Assembly: GCF_012489685.1 (NCBI RefSeq)
Contig: NC_080043.1
Span: 9,178,501-9,242,500 of the forward strand
DNA: 64,000 nucleotides
Reading direction: 5' to 3'
Source of the DNA: Lotus japonicus
Lineage: Eukaryota > Streptophyta > Magnoliopsida > Fabales > Fabaceae
Part shown: in pieces, positions 47,830 to 59,853 of the stretch
Position numbering within the stretch: the stretch's first letter is position 1
Layout: each line of letters starts with the position of its first letter
The notes under the pieces: generated by a model
What the model saw: only the letters and a program-made list of their open reading frames with translations
Database searches by the model: none
Told to the model about the DNA's origin: nothing
Translations under genes and position numbers: made by a program

Positions 47830-48067
47830 ACCTATTTTTCTGGGTGTGATCGGTCGGGTCTAATCTGATTTTACAATCATGTCTATTATTAATGTACTTC
47901 ACTGGACACACAAATGGTAGTAGTACAAAAATAATTGCAAATTAAAAATTTATGAGGAAAAATCTTGAAACTTGACATGACTATGAGCTCATTTGGCCAC
48001 CTGTCTCTCAACCTATTTTTCTAGTGTGATCAGTCGGGTCTAATTCGATTTTAAAACCATGTCTATT
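47830..48067. repeat. Direct repeat at the left edge of the satellite array
   Basis: A segment of about 58 bp starting ACCTATTTTTCTGGGTGTGA at 47830 recurs at 48011 with small changes (GATCGGTCGGGTCTAAT against GATCAGTCGGGTCTAAT, and CATGTCTATT in both). The copies are 181 bp apart, immediately before the first satellite monomer. Confidence 0.65.
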
Positions 48068-48244
48068 TTTATGTTCATTTGGCTAATACCTTTAAAATTC
48101 AAGAATTTCGGCCAAAAATTGAAAATTTCCACCATCACTCCAAAATTTGAACAAATTATAGCTTGATAAAGTTTGGTTAAAGTTCCCCTTCATCATACAA
48201 TGAAACTTTGAAAAATTAATTTTTTTGAATTTCGTCACTCATTC

Positions 48245-48927
48245 CAAGGGCTAACACCTTTTTTTTAGAGCAAAAAAGATTTATTTAAATTCAAAGAAAA
48301 AGAATAACCCAGCAAAGGGAGGAAAGCAAAGAAAAATGCAAAACCAAACCAAAAAGACAACGAAAACCCAACAGAGAGAAAACAAGATAGCCAAAAACCA
48401 AGCACCCACAAGAGTGGCAAAACCAAAACAAAACCTAACAGACAGGCACCAAACACCTACAAGCCAACATGCCAATTCTCTCTAAGCTCCTCCGTCAGAC
48501 CACGAATAGCCTCATCATCACTGCCTGGGATTTTTCCAAACACCAGGCCTTCGTAGCACGAGTGAAATAGCCACTAGAAGAAGGAGCACGATCTACAGGA
48601 GGAGGAATGCTTGAACTTTCAAAGCTTTCGGATTTTCTAGGACGCCCGCGAGGCCTACGAGGAGAACTATTAGAAACACTCTTCACATAATGTTTTTTCC
48701 TAGGACGACCTCGAGGCCGCAGCTTCGGCGGAGAGAACTCTAGCACTGGATCGACCTCCTCCAAAATGATACCCTCTGCAGCCAAAGAAGAAGAAGCTTG
48801 TACTACATCCTCACCCTCCTCCCTTAGCAGGTCTGGCAAATCGTGATCCACAGAGCCAACCCCTAAAAGAAAAACTTGGCCACCTAAATCAGAATCCTCC
48901 TTCGGTCTGGCAAGGGCTAACACCTTT
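48245..48927 (-). mobile_element. 5'-truncated ORF1-type retrocopy inside the satellite, 17-bp TSD
   Basis: CAAGGGCTAACACCTTT occurs at 48245-48261 and 48911-48927 and flanks a 649-bp insert whose minus-strand 3' end is an A run. The minus-strand ORF (coding about 48890-48500) has an acidic region, then two AT-hook cores, LRPRGRPRKKH and RRPRGRPRKSE, then PSSSGYFTRATKAWCLEKSQ. The 3' 300 bp is homologous to the end of the 45784-47732 element (shared CATGCC-ATT, CTAAG, CTCCG-CAGA-CACGAAT words). The duplicated target is itself a piece of satellite monomer A, so the insertion is younger than the array. Confidence 0.85.
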
Positions 48928-51375
48928 AAAATTAAAGAATTTCGACTAAAAATTGAAAATTTCCACCAACACTCTAAAATTTGCACGCTTGAGATAATTT
49001 GATTAAAGCTTCCCTTCATCATATGATGAAACTTGTAAAATTTTTTTTTTTTGGATTCCATCACTCATTCCATGGGCATTACTTTTAACACTCAAGAATT
49101 TCGAACAAAAATTGAAAATTTTCACCAACACTCTAAAATTTGCACAAATTTAGCCTAAGAGAGTTTGGTTAAAGTTATCCTTGATCATATGATGAAACGT
49201 GAAAATTTTATTTTTTTTGGATTTCGTCACTCCTCACTCCATGGGTAATACCTTTAAAACTCAAGAATTACGGCTAAAAATAAAAAAATACACCAATACT
49301 AAAAAAAATCATAATATTTATCCTGAGTATAATTTAGTTAAAGCTTCCCTTCTTCATACCATGAAACTCAAATAATTTAAATTTTATGGAATTCGCAACT
49401 CAATCCATGGGCTAACACCTTTAGAACTCACGAATTTCGATAAAAAATTGAAAATTTCCACCAACACTCAAAAATTTGCACAAAGTTTAGCTTGAGAATG
49501 TTTGGTTAAAGATGCTTGTCATCATACGTTAAAAATCGGAATTTTTTTTTTAAAAAATTCTGTCACCCATTCCAAGTGATAATACCTTTAAAATTCTAGA
49601 ATTTCGACAAAAAATTGAAAATTTCCACCATCGCTCCAAAATTTGCACAAATTATAGCTTGATAAAGTTTTGTTAAAGTTCCCCTCATCTTACAATGAAA
49701 CTTGGAAAAATGAATTTTTTTGAATTTCGTCCCACATTCCAAGGGCTAACACCTTTAAAATTCAAGAATTTGGACTAAAAATTGAAAATTTCCACCAACA
49801 CTCTAAAATTTGCACAAATTTTAGCTTGAGAAACTTGAGTAAAGCTTCCCTTCATCATATAATGAAACTTAGTAATTTTTTTTTTTGGATTTCATCACTC
49901 ATTCCATGGGCATTACCTTTAAAACTCAAGAATTTCGAGTAAAAATTGAAAATTTTCATCAACACTCTAAAACTTGCACAAATTTAGCCTAGGAGAGTTT
50001 GATTAAAGTTATCCTTCATCATATGATGAAACTTGTAATTTTATTTTTTTTGGATTTCATCACTCATTCCATGGGCATTACCTTTAAAACTCAAGAATTC
50101 GAGTAAAAATTGAAAATTTTCACCAACACTCTAAAATTCGCACAAATTTAGCCTAGGAGAGTTTGGATAAAGTTATCCTTCATCATATGATGAAACGTGA
50201 AAATTTTAATTTTTTTGGATTTCGTCACTCCTCACTCCATGGGCTAACACTTTTAAAACTCAAGAATTACGGCTAAAAAAAAATCATAATATGTATCCTG
50301 AGTAAAATTTAGTTAAAGATTCTCTTCTTCATACCATGAAACTCAAATAATTTAATTTTTTTTGGATTTCACAACTCAATCCATGGGCTAACACCTTTAG
50401 AACTCACGAATTTCAATAAAAAATTGAAAATTTCCACCAACACTCAAAAATTTGCACAAATTTTAGATTGAGAAAGTTTGGTTAAAGCTGCCCATCATCA
50501 TACGATGAAACTCGGAAAATTAATTTTATTTGAATTTCGTCACCCATTCCAAGGGCTAATATCTTTAAAATTCAAGAATTTCGACTAAAAATTGAACATT
50601 TCCACCATCACTCCAAAATTTGCACAAATTATATCTTGAGAGAGTTTGGTTTAAATTCCCCTTCATCATACAATGAAACTTGCAAAAATTAATTTTTTTT
50701 TGAATTTCGTCACCCATTCCAAGGGCTAACACCTTTAAAATTCAAGAATTTCGACTAAAAATTGAAAATTTCCACCAACACTCTAAAATTTGCACAAATT
50801 CTAGCTTGAGAAAATTTGATTAAAGCTTCCCTTCATCATATGATGAAACTTGTAAATTTTTTTTTTTTGGATTTCATCACTCATTTCATGGGTATACCTT
50901 TAAAACTGAAGAATTTCGAACAAAAATTGAAAATTTTCACTAACAATCTAAAATTTGCACAAATTTAGCCTAAGAGAGTTTGGTTAAAGTTATCCTTCAT
51001 CATATGATGAAATGTGAAAAATTTAATTTTTTTGGATTTCGTCACTCCTCACTTCATGGGCTAACACCTTTAAAACTCAAGAATTACGGCTAAGAATAAA
51101 AAAACCACACCAATACTAAAAAAAATTCATAATATTTATCCTAGGTAAAATTTAGTTAAAGCCTCCCTTCATCATTCCATGAGGATTTCGCAACTCAATC
51201 CATGAGCTAACATCTATAAAACTCACGAATTTCAACAAAAAATTGAAAATTTCCACCAACACTCCAAAATTTACATAAATTTTAGCTTGAGAAAGTTTGG
51301 TTAAAGCTCCTCAACATCTATGATGAAACTCGGAAAAATGATTTTTTTTGAATTTCGTCACCCATTCCAATGGCT

Positions 51376-54300
51376 CCCAGGACAATTAAGATGGCCCCGG
51401 GATCTCAAGACTTTGGTCCAAAGCCGTTTAATTTCTAAAATTACTGGCTACACGAAGATGGTTTTAAGAAACTTGTGGAGGAGGAATGGTTGTGTTTTGA
51501 AACAGTAGAAAGGTGGTCCATCTTTTTGTTACATGAAAAACTCAAAGGTCTTAAGAAAATGATTAGAGAATGGCACAAACAGCGGGGAGTGTGGGGATCT
51601 GAGAAAATTGAGACTCTAGAAACAAATCTCCATGAGGTGATGGCTAGAAAGGAAACAAATGATGTAGGCTCTGATATTCCCAGGGAACGATTGGAGATCC
51701 TTAACAATTTATGGAAATAGTACCGAGCTGAGGAAATCAAATGGCTGCAGAAAACTAGAATCAAATGGCTCAAAGTGGGGGATCGTAATTCTAATTTTTT
51801 TCACAGAGTATGTAGAGTTCGAAATGTAAAGAAGGGTATCCATAAACTTTCTTTTAATGGGAGCAATTTTCTGAACCGGTTTATATTAAGAGAGCTGTCT
51901 TTAGTCACTTTCAAAATTTCTTCAAGAAGGAGACCATTGCAAAAGCTGCTTTGAAGTGTTCAAATATGTGCAGACAGACCCAGGCCCTAAGGGAGTCGTG
52001 GGAAGCTTCCTTCACTGAGCAAGAAAGTTGGGCCTCTCTGCAGGCTTGTGATGGCAATAGGGCTCCGGGCCCCGACGGATTCAATCCGACTTTCTTCAAG
52101 GAGTTTTGGGACTTAGTAAAAGCTAATGTACTCAAGGTGTTCAAGAAATTTTATGAGAATTGGAAACTGGTGAGGGGATTGAATGCAACTTTCATCGCTT
52201 TAGTCCCTAAGGTGGGGGATCCCAATTCCCTTTCTGACTTATGTCCCATAAGCTTGATCGGGAGCGTTTACAAATTGATATCAAAGGTGTTGGTAGGGAG
52301 ACTCTAGGGGTTATGCCCTTCCTTTTGACAGAAAATCAATTTTCTTTTACAAAAGGAAGACAGATTGCATATTGTATATTGGTGGCACATGAGATTCTTG
52401 ATTCTATGAAGAAGATTGATGGTGGTGGGATTCTCTTGAAACTTGACTTCGCCAAAGCCTATGATAACATAGATTGAGTGTTTCTTTTCAATACCCTAAA
52501 AGAGATGGGCTTTCGATCAAAATGGATCGGATGGATGGAGTGTTGTGTCTCCTCAGCTTCTCTTGCTATTCTGGTTAACGGTTCCCCAACAGATTTCTTT
52601 GCTATAGAAAAAAGTTTATGGCTAGGCGATCGGTTATCGCCCCTCCTGTTCAATATTGGTGCCAACTCCTTGTCTTGCATGTTAAACCTTCTTTTGGAGG
52701 AAGAGATCCCTTGTGGCTTTGAGGTGAGGGATAATTTATCTATAAATCACATACAATTTGCTGATGATACCCTTATCTTTGGCGAGAATGATGATAGCCA
52801 ATTGAGTAGGATTAGTGATGCTTTGGAGGCATTTCTTTGGGTCTCGAGTCTAAAGGTGAATTTTTACAAAACCTGCAAATATGGTTGCAACATTCCAACA
52901 AGAAAGAGTGACAGAGTTGGCTTTCTCTTTTGAGGTCCAAGCAGGTACTTTACCGTTTGTGTATTTAGGAGCACCCCTTGGAGGAAATCCTAGAAGGATT
53001 AACTTCTGGAACCCTCTAGTTGAAAAAATGAGAGTGAGGCTCGCATCATGGAGACCAAAATTCCTTTCTCTGAGTGGCAGATTGGTCCTCCTAAAGGCAA
53101 TGATTGCAGCGGTCCCCATATACTATCTGTCTATTTTTAAAGCCCCAATTGGGGTTATAGGGCAGTTTGAGAAGTTAATGAGAGGATTTATGTGGGGAAA
53201 CGATGAGGGGAGGCATCGAATTGCTTGGATCGCTTGGGAATCAGTGTGTAAATGTGCGGATGCGGGAGGTCTTGGCATGGGCTTTCTATGGCGAAACAAG
53301 GCTCTGTTGATAAAATGGGCCTGGAGGTTTCGAACATCTCAGGACGACTTATGGAGAAAAGTAGTGTGTGGGAAGTATGGATGGGATTATCGATGTCGTT
53401 TTCTGCATCTACTAGTTGACAGATTGGATGGCTGCTCTACAGTTATGCAGGATATCTTAAAATCAGTGTTGGAGGATACTTTGATAGGTTAGAACTTCTG
53501 AGAACAACTCTTATGCAAAGTAGGCAGTTGGGATAATGTTCGATTTTGGCTAGACCCTTGGCTGGGCACTAATCCTCTTTTTATGTTGTTTCCTCGTTTG
53601 TTTTCCCTGGCCTTGGATAAAACTGCCATGATTCACGAGATGGGGGTCTATATGGATCGTAGATGCACTTAGACAATTGAATTTAGAAGGCAACCTCTTG
53701 GCTGGGAAACTGAAGAGTACGACAATTTCATGACAACCATTAACTCATTGATGCCTTGCTGAAGTGAAGATGGTCTATTATGGATTGGAGAGAAAAGTGG
53801 GAGATTCTCAGTGAAAGTACTCCATGATTTTACTGAATCAAAGATCTATAGTCCAGCAACTTGGTGCACTCCATCCCGGGTAAGGAAAATTGTTCCTCCC
53901 AAATCGGTTTTCTTTCTATGGCAAGCTTCCAATGACAAAATTGTTGTAAACGCAAACCTCCTTGCGCGTGGTGTGACAATAGACAACTTGGGCAGATGCG
54001 GTATTTGTGGAATTGAGCTTGAAACGTCCAACCATTTAATGACTTTTTGTTCTCCAGTGTGGAGGATGTGGAATTCAGTGGTATCCATGGAAGGTACAAT
54101 TTGGTGTTGTTCAAATAGTCTGCAGGATTTATTACTAGAATGGCCACAACTCCGGGTTAATTCTGATCATGTCCTATTGGAGCTAATACCATATGCACTC
54201 TGCTGGTCTATCTGGCTGACGCGTAACCAGGTCATTTTTAACAATGAATCTTTCTCCTATGATTCGGTTTGGGATCTTCACATCGCTAGAATTTTTTGGT

Positions 54301-55173
54301 GGGTTAAGGCTTAGTGGAAGGAATGTGCTTACTCAATGTCTGACTTTTTATTCAATTTGACTTCCATCAAGCTGAAATCTAAACCTACTCGCTTAAGGGG
54401 AAATGAATGGACTCCTCCACCGGCTGGGCTTCTCAAATTTAATGTGGATGGCTCATCCCATGGCACACCCGGAAAGAGCGGAGTAGGTGGGATTATTCGA
54501 AATGAGAGGCGACAAAGGGTAGGGCTTTTTTCCATGGCAGCAGGTGATTTATGAGCCTACGAAGCGGAAGTCAAGGCCATACTCAATGCGCTAATTTTTT
54601 GTAAAGAATTTCAGTTGTTCCACATTGTGATTGAGAGGGATTCTTTGCTTGCCGTGGGATGGATTCGAAACAGATCCAACAGGCCATGGAAGCTTTTAAA
54701 TTACCTAAATTTTATGTGCTGATACCAGAGGTGGATTGTGTTGATGTGAAACATATTTTTAGGGAATCAAATCACTTGGCAAATTACTTAGCCAAAACTG
54801 GATGTAGCAGTTCTTCTCCTATTTGGGCTTTATTCTAACGAATTATACTATTACTAATGGAGATTGTGCTGGTTATTGTTCAAAATGGTGATGAAGGTTT
54901 TTTTTGGAAAATTTCTATCTTGTAGAGAAGGTTTGGATGCGTGTTTACATCACATTGCTGCTAGCGTACAGGAGCTATATGGCTTGCGTAGGCTTGTGCT
55001 TTGATTACATTTAATCTTGTGCCTCCAAATTATGCTGTATCATGTTTTCCTTTTATCCTCTTCTGGTTTTTATCCTGCTTTTTCTTTTTCCTGTTATTGA
55101 GCAACTCTTACTATATGTATCTGCTCGCTAATCTTCAAGTTTTATTAATCATATTTTCTCCTTTAAAAAAAAA
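51376..55173 (+). mobile_element. Decayed L1-type LINE (RT, zf-RVT, RNase H), 5'-truncated
   Basis: Order on the + strand: the linker between endonuclease and RT (about 51380-51720; GPKPFKFLNYWLHEDGF in one frame), and a WLKVGDRNSNFFHR block near 51770. Reverse transcriptase follows at about 52045-52925: GNRAPGPDGFNPTFFKEFW, LLKLDFAKAYDNID, then the catalytic FADDTLIF at about 52757. A zf-RVT region is at about 53810-54310 (CGICGIELETSNHLMTFCSP). RNase H is at about 54420-54835 (LKFNVDGSSHGTPGKSG onward, ending HLANYLAKTG). A poly-A run near 55165-55173 marks the 3' end. Stops and frameshifts break the ORF, for example TGA directly after the DFAKAYDNID motif. The endonuclease and ORF1 are missing. 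It interrupts satellite monomer E, whose remainder follows the poly-A. Confidence 0.9.
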
Positions 55174-56295
55174 CTTTCAAAATTCAAGAATTTCGACTAA
55201 AAATTAAAAAATTTCACCAACACACAAAAATTTGTACAAATTTTAGTTTGAGAAAGTTTGGTTAAAGGTCCCCTTCATCATACAGTGAAACTTGGAAAAA
55301 TTAATTTTTTTGAATTTCGTCACCTATTCCAAGGGCACACCTTTAGAATTTAAGAATTTCGACCAAAAATTGAAATTTTCCACCAACACTCCAAAAGCAG
55401 ATACAAATTTTAGCTTGAGAAAGTTTGGTTAAAATTTCCCTTCATCATATGATGAAACTTGTAAAATTTAAATTTTTTGGATTTCGTCACTCATTCTATG
55501 GACATTACCTTTAAAACTCAAGAATTTCCAACAAAAATTGAAAATTCCCACCAACACTCTAAGATTTGCACAAATTTAGCCTAATAGAGTTTGGTTAAAT
55601 TTCTCCTCCATCATATGATGAAATGTGAATTTTTTTTTTGGATTTCGTCACTCATAACTCCATGGGCTAACACCTTCAAAACTCAAGAATTGCAGCTAAA
55701 AGTAAAAAAAAAAAAACCACACCAACACTCAAAAAAATTCATAATATTTAACCTAAGTGGAAATTAGTTAAAGCCTCTTTCATCATACCATGAAACTCAA
55801 AGAATTTAAATTTTTTTTTCGCAACTCATTCTTTGGGCACACCTTTAAAACTCACGAATTTCAACAAAAAAATTAAAAATTTCCACAAACAGTAAAAAAT
55901 TTGCCCAAATTTTAGCTTGAGAAAGTTTGGTTAAAGCTCTCAATCATCTATGATAAAAATCAAAAAAGTAATAAATTAATTTTTTTGAATTTCGTCACCC
56001 ATTCCAATGGCTAATACCTTTAAAATTCAAGAATTTCGACTAAAAATTGAAAACTTCACTGACACTCCAAAATTTGTACAAATTTTACCTTGTACAAATT
56101 TTAGTCAGAGAAAGTTTGGTTAAAGCTCCCTTTCATCATACAATGAAACTCAGAAAAATTAGTTTTTTTGAATTTCGTCACCCATAACAAGGGCTAACAC
56201 TTTTAAAATTCGAGAATTTCGACTATAAATTGAAAAATTTCACCAACACTCCAAAATTTGCACAAATTTTAGCTGAGAAATTTGATTAAAGCTCC

Positions 56296-56338
56296 CCTTC
56301 ATCATATGATTTTTTTTAACGTGACCTTCATCATATGA
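56296..56338 (-). mobile_element. Micro-insertion inside the satellite
   Basis: CCTTCATCATATGA is repeated at 56296-56309 and 56325-56338 around 15 bp consisting of eight T plus AACGTGA. The target is the palindromic box of a satellite monomer. The layout is the same as the other micro-insertions. Confidence 0.6.
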
Positions 56339-57265
56339 TGAAACTTGAAAATTATAATTGTTTTGGATTTCGTCACTCATTTCATGGGGCATTGAAACTC
56401 AAGAATTTCGTCTAAATATTGAAAATTTACACCAAAATACTATAAAAATTCATAATGTTTATCCTGAGAAAGTTTGGTAAAGTCTCCTCTATCATACCAT
56501 GAAACTCAAAAATTTCAATATTTTTAGATTTCGCAACTCAATCCATGGGGCTACATCTTTAAAAGTCACAAATTTTGACAAAAATTGAAAATTTCCACCA
56601 ACACTCTAAATTTTCACAAATTTTAGCCTGAGAAAGTTTGGTTAAAGCTCCCGTTAATCATATGATGAAACTCGAAAAAATTTATTTTTTGGATTTCATC
56701 ACATTCTATGGGCTAACACCTTTAAAAATTAAAACATAAGAATTTCGACTAAATATTGAAGATTCCCACCAGCACTCCGAAATTGGCACAAATTTTAGCA
56801 TGGGAAAATTTGGTTAAAGTTCCCCTTCATCATACTATGAACCTCAAATTTTTTATTTTGAATTTCCTCGCTCATTCCATGGGCCAAAACCTTTAAAACT
56901 TAAGAATTACGCCTAAAAATTAAAAAATTACACCAATACTAAAAAAAAATGTTTATCTTGAGAAAAATTGAAAATTTTCACGAACAATCCAAAATTTCCA
57001 CAAATTTTAGCCTGAGACAGTTTGGTTTCATCATACGATGAAACTCGTGAAAAAAATTGATTTCGTCATTCATCCCATGGACTACACCTTTAAAACTCAA
57101 GAATTTCACCTAAAAATTAAAAATTTATAACAATTCTAAAAAAAATTCATAATGTTTATCATGATAAAGTTCAGTTAAAGTCTGCCATCATCATACAATG
57201 AAACTAAAAAAAATCAATTTTTTTGGATTTCACAACTCACAAATTTCGATCAAAAATTGAAAATT

Positions 57266-58472
57266 TGCAATTAAATCTTAAACTACCCATGTACCAAAAA
57301 AATCGAAGTAAAATGTACCAAAAAAACGTAAAAATACCTGAAATATAACCTATCAATCTCAATGGGAACTCCATTGTAGGTTGATAAAGATACTGAACAA
57401 ATGATTATTACGATATTTGACTAGATTGGCAATTGCTGCATACAACAGAAATGCAAGTTTCCCTCATTGCTGATGGTGAAGCAACAACTCATGGTTTTTA
57501 TATACAACATTGAAAACATGAACTGATTTGCGGTAATACAACAAAAGCACACCTAACATTGTCTTCTGTAATAAAACAAACATGCTGTAATTGCAATAAT
57601 TTATCAGAAGAACATAATACAAATAAGCAAGAATACATAAACACAAAGCATCAGCTCCCCCCCTAAGGACGAATAAAAAAAACTCAAGAGAAAGTTACAT
57701 TATTATAACACTTGGAAAAATAATAAGTCATACAAGCACCCTTACTTAAACCATTTTCACATCCCCAGTCATGACAAAAAGTCTAAAAATATCTGAAGAC
57801 TACGCATTCAGAAATTTAACATGGTTGTAATGTTGAAATATCCCACATGTGCATGGTGCACAGATGGTAGTACCTAGACATGACAATGATTCCAAATAGC
57901 TAAAGCTTCTGAGAATAAGCATTTCATACTGAAAATTCTAACACTGTTAATTGATAGCTATAACGATAAAAAGATCGTTTCTGAAAACCATGCATTTAGA
58001 ACCTTGAAAAGGTTGAATATTCAAAAATTCCGCTTGTGCAGGTAGTAACTAGTACGAAGACAGTAAATGGCATGATTGGCTTGTTTAAACACCAGAAAAC
58101 TTGTATTCACAAAACATTGAATTGGCATTTGCCTATATAAATGATTTCTATCTCGATTATCTAGAAGGTAATAATACATTCACTAATCTAGTAGAACAAA
58201 AAGTAATCCTCTGCACATGAGACGTTAATGATGGGGCAAAGGGAAAGAAGAGACTACCCTGTACAAATGCCTCTAATATTCGCCTCTTTCCAAAAACAAA
58301 ATGGCGGCAACCTTCTAAGAACAGTCATAATATACAAGATTTGCAAAACACGAACCAAAAAGCAATGATGCTGTGTCAATATTACTTTGGTTAATATTTT
58401 AACAGGACCTGTGCAGAAACAACGAACATCTGTGCCAATATTCCACAAACCCCCATGAATGACCTGCTTCAT
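57266..58472 (-). other. Probable 3' UTR exon of EAF1 and downstream flank
   Basis: A minus-strand AG acceptor at 58473-58474 precedes ATGAAGCAGGTCATTCATGG (from 58472). This suits a terminal noncoding exon spliced from the donor at 60498. No ORF of note follows, and a poly-A site could not be fixed. The left part (57270-57700) is plain AT-rich spacer. Confidence 0.4.
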
Positions 58473-59268
58473 CTGCAAAAAACACCATGACATAAATGAG
58501 GTCTTTTTTTTCTCATTCTACCATAAAAAATAGAAAAGTATACTGTACACCCAGCAAAAGAAAAAGGGAAGGACAGATAAACATTACACAGGACCGATCT
58601 AATGTACAATAGTTAATAAATTTGCAAATCAGGAAACACTAAACAGGACAACCAGAAATCAACAGGGATACTACGTGGGTACACAGCATAGAGCCAGGCC
58701 AGACTACTCTAGAGGAATTTTCTTGAATGTGGATTGAAAGGAAAAATCGGAAGCTGCACTTAATAAAATCTTCACCGGAGATTGCGGATTATGCTCAACA
58801 GATTGTTGGGAAGAATTGGATTTTAAACAAAGGGCGGCGCTCCACCGACAGTAACAGTGTGGAAGCATACATAAGTTACCCACCTTCCAAAAGTGATACA
58901 TATGAAGTGGTGTTTGAGCTACATAAACAGCCTAACCAGCAAAGAGGTTCAACAATGAACTCTGCAACCAGAAGGTCCAATGGTATGTATAGACCCCAAG
59001 GAAGGAAGAAAACCCTAACCAGTCCGCCATTCAGTTACTGTTTGGAAACCTATTGCCAGATGAGTTGACTAAAAAACGTGCCACAGGTTCAAGAGTATAC
59101 TTGCAAGCTGGAAATGCTAGATATCCGTTCAAACAGCGTGAGGTGGAGTGTTGACCTGTTAGTGTTTCATTATTCCTTTTTTCATGCTTGTATTTTATTT
59201 TTCTATAATACAGATTAGTAAATCAATTAGGATAGATAATTATGACAGATATACTCATGGAATTCAGC

Positions 59269-59853
59269 TCTAATCTCAGTGTTGTTAATGGCGGATCGCG
59301 TCGCGTAGCGGCGAGGCCAAAAAACGCTATAGCGCTATAGCGTGTAGCGCTATGGCCGCTACGCTGAAGAAGGAGGAGGAGGAATAAGGAGGAGGAGGAA
59401 GGAGGAAGAAGGATGCTTGAAATCGCAGAGGCTGGAGGTTGAAGAAACATAAAACGCAGCGTCTTCGCTAATGGTGCGAAAACCCCAAAATGCCCTTCAA
59501 ATTTCGAAGGAATGTTTAGATCTGGGGGCATTTTGGGGTTTTCGCTCGCAGCTTATACTAGGGTTATTCAAAGCATAAGATTAAACACAGCATTTTATTA
59601 AAGACAGGAAAGCCCCAAAATGCCCTTAAAAATTAAAACTTAATGTTTAAAACCGGGGGCAATTTAGGGTTTTCTGTCTGAACTTTCTTCCTCGCGCCGC
59701 CATCGCGCTCAACCAGGCGTGATTTCGGCCGCGATCGCCCCCGCTACCACCACGACGTGATTTCCGCGCCGCTACAGCCTCCTTCGTCGCGCCCAACCTC
59801 CGTGCCGCCACGCTCCGCCGCTATCGCGCGTTATTGACAACCCTGTCTAATCT
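59269..59853. mobile_element. hAT-type MITE with 8-bp TSD
   Basis: The body is 59277-59845 (569 bp), flanked by TCTAATCT at 59269-59276 and 59846-59853. The termini are CAGTGTTGTTAATGGCGGA and the complement of CAGGGTTGTCAATAACGCG, the hAT pattern. The ends are very GC-rich (CGCTATAGCGCTATAGCG near 59324). Inside lie two further short palindromes built on CCCCAAAATGCCC / GGGGGCATTTTGGGG (59480-59543 and about 59612-59678). No transposase. It sits in the presumed 3' UTR intron of EAF1. Confidence 0.88.

Larger units (their letters stand above)
48068..57265. repeat. 167-bp satellite array with five-monomer higher-order repeat
   Basis: An AT-rich tandem repeat with a monomer of about 144-170 bp. 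Each monomer contains versions of GGCTAACACCTTTAAAA, CAAGAATTTCGACTAAAAAT, TTTCCACCAACACTCT, AAATTTGCACAAATTTTAG, GAAAGTTTGGTTAAAG, a TTCATCATATGATGAA palindrome, and TTTCGTCACTCATTCCA. Monomer anchors (GGCTAA-type) are at 48081, 48249/48915, 49075, 49244, 49410, 49577, 49744, 49909, 50074, 50242, 50386, 50554, 50724, 50891, 51059, 51205 and 51372. They resume at 55334, 55500, 55665, 55836, 56009 and 56192, then degrade to about 57265. Diagnostic variants give five classes in the order E A B C D E A B B C D E A B C D E, then A B C D E A. The higher-order period is about 830 bp. The array is split by insertions at 48262-48910 and 51376-55173. Confidence 0.9.

Noticed and set aside
51951..54554. 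Several separate host genes (RT-like, zinc-ribbon, RNase H ORFs)
   Set aside because: The ORFs are consecutive pieces of one frame-broken LINE, ending in poly-A.
48068..57265. CRISPR-like array from regular repeats
   Set aside because: The repeats are contiguous 167-bp monomers without unique spacers, in a plant genome; it is a satellite.
58727..59068. 113-codon plus-strand ORF
   Set aside because: It lies in the presumed EAF1 3' UTR intron; no recognised domain and no splice or promoter context was found.
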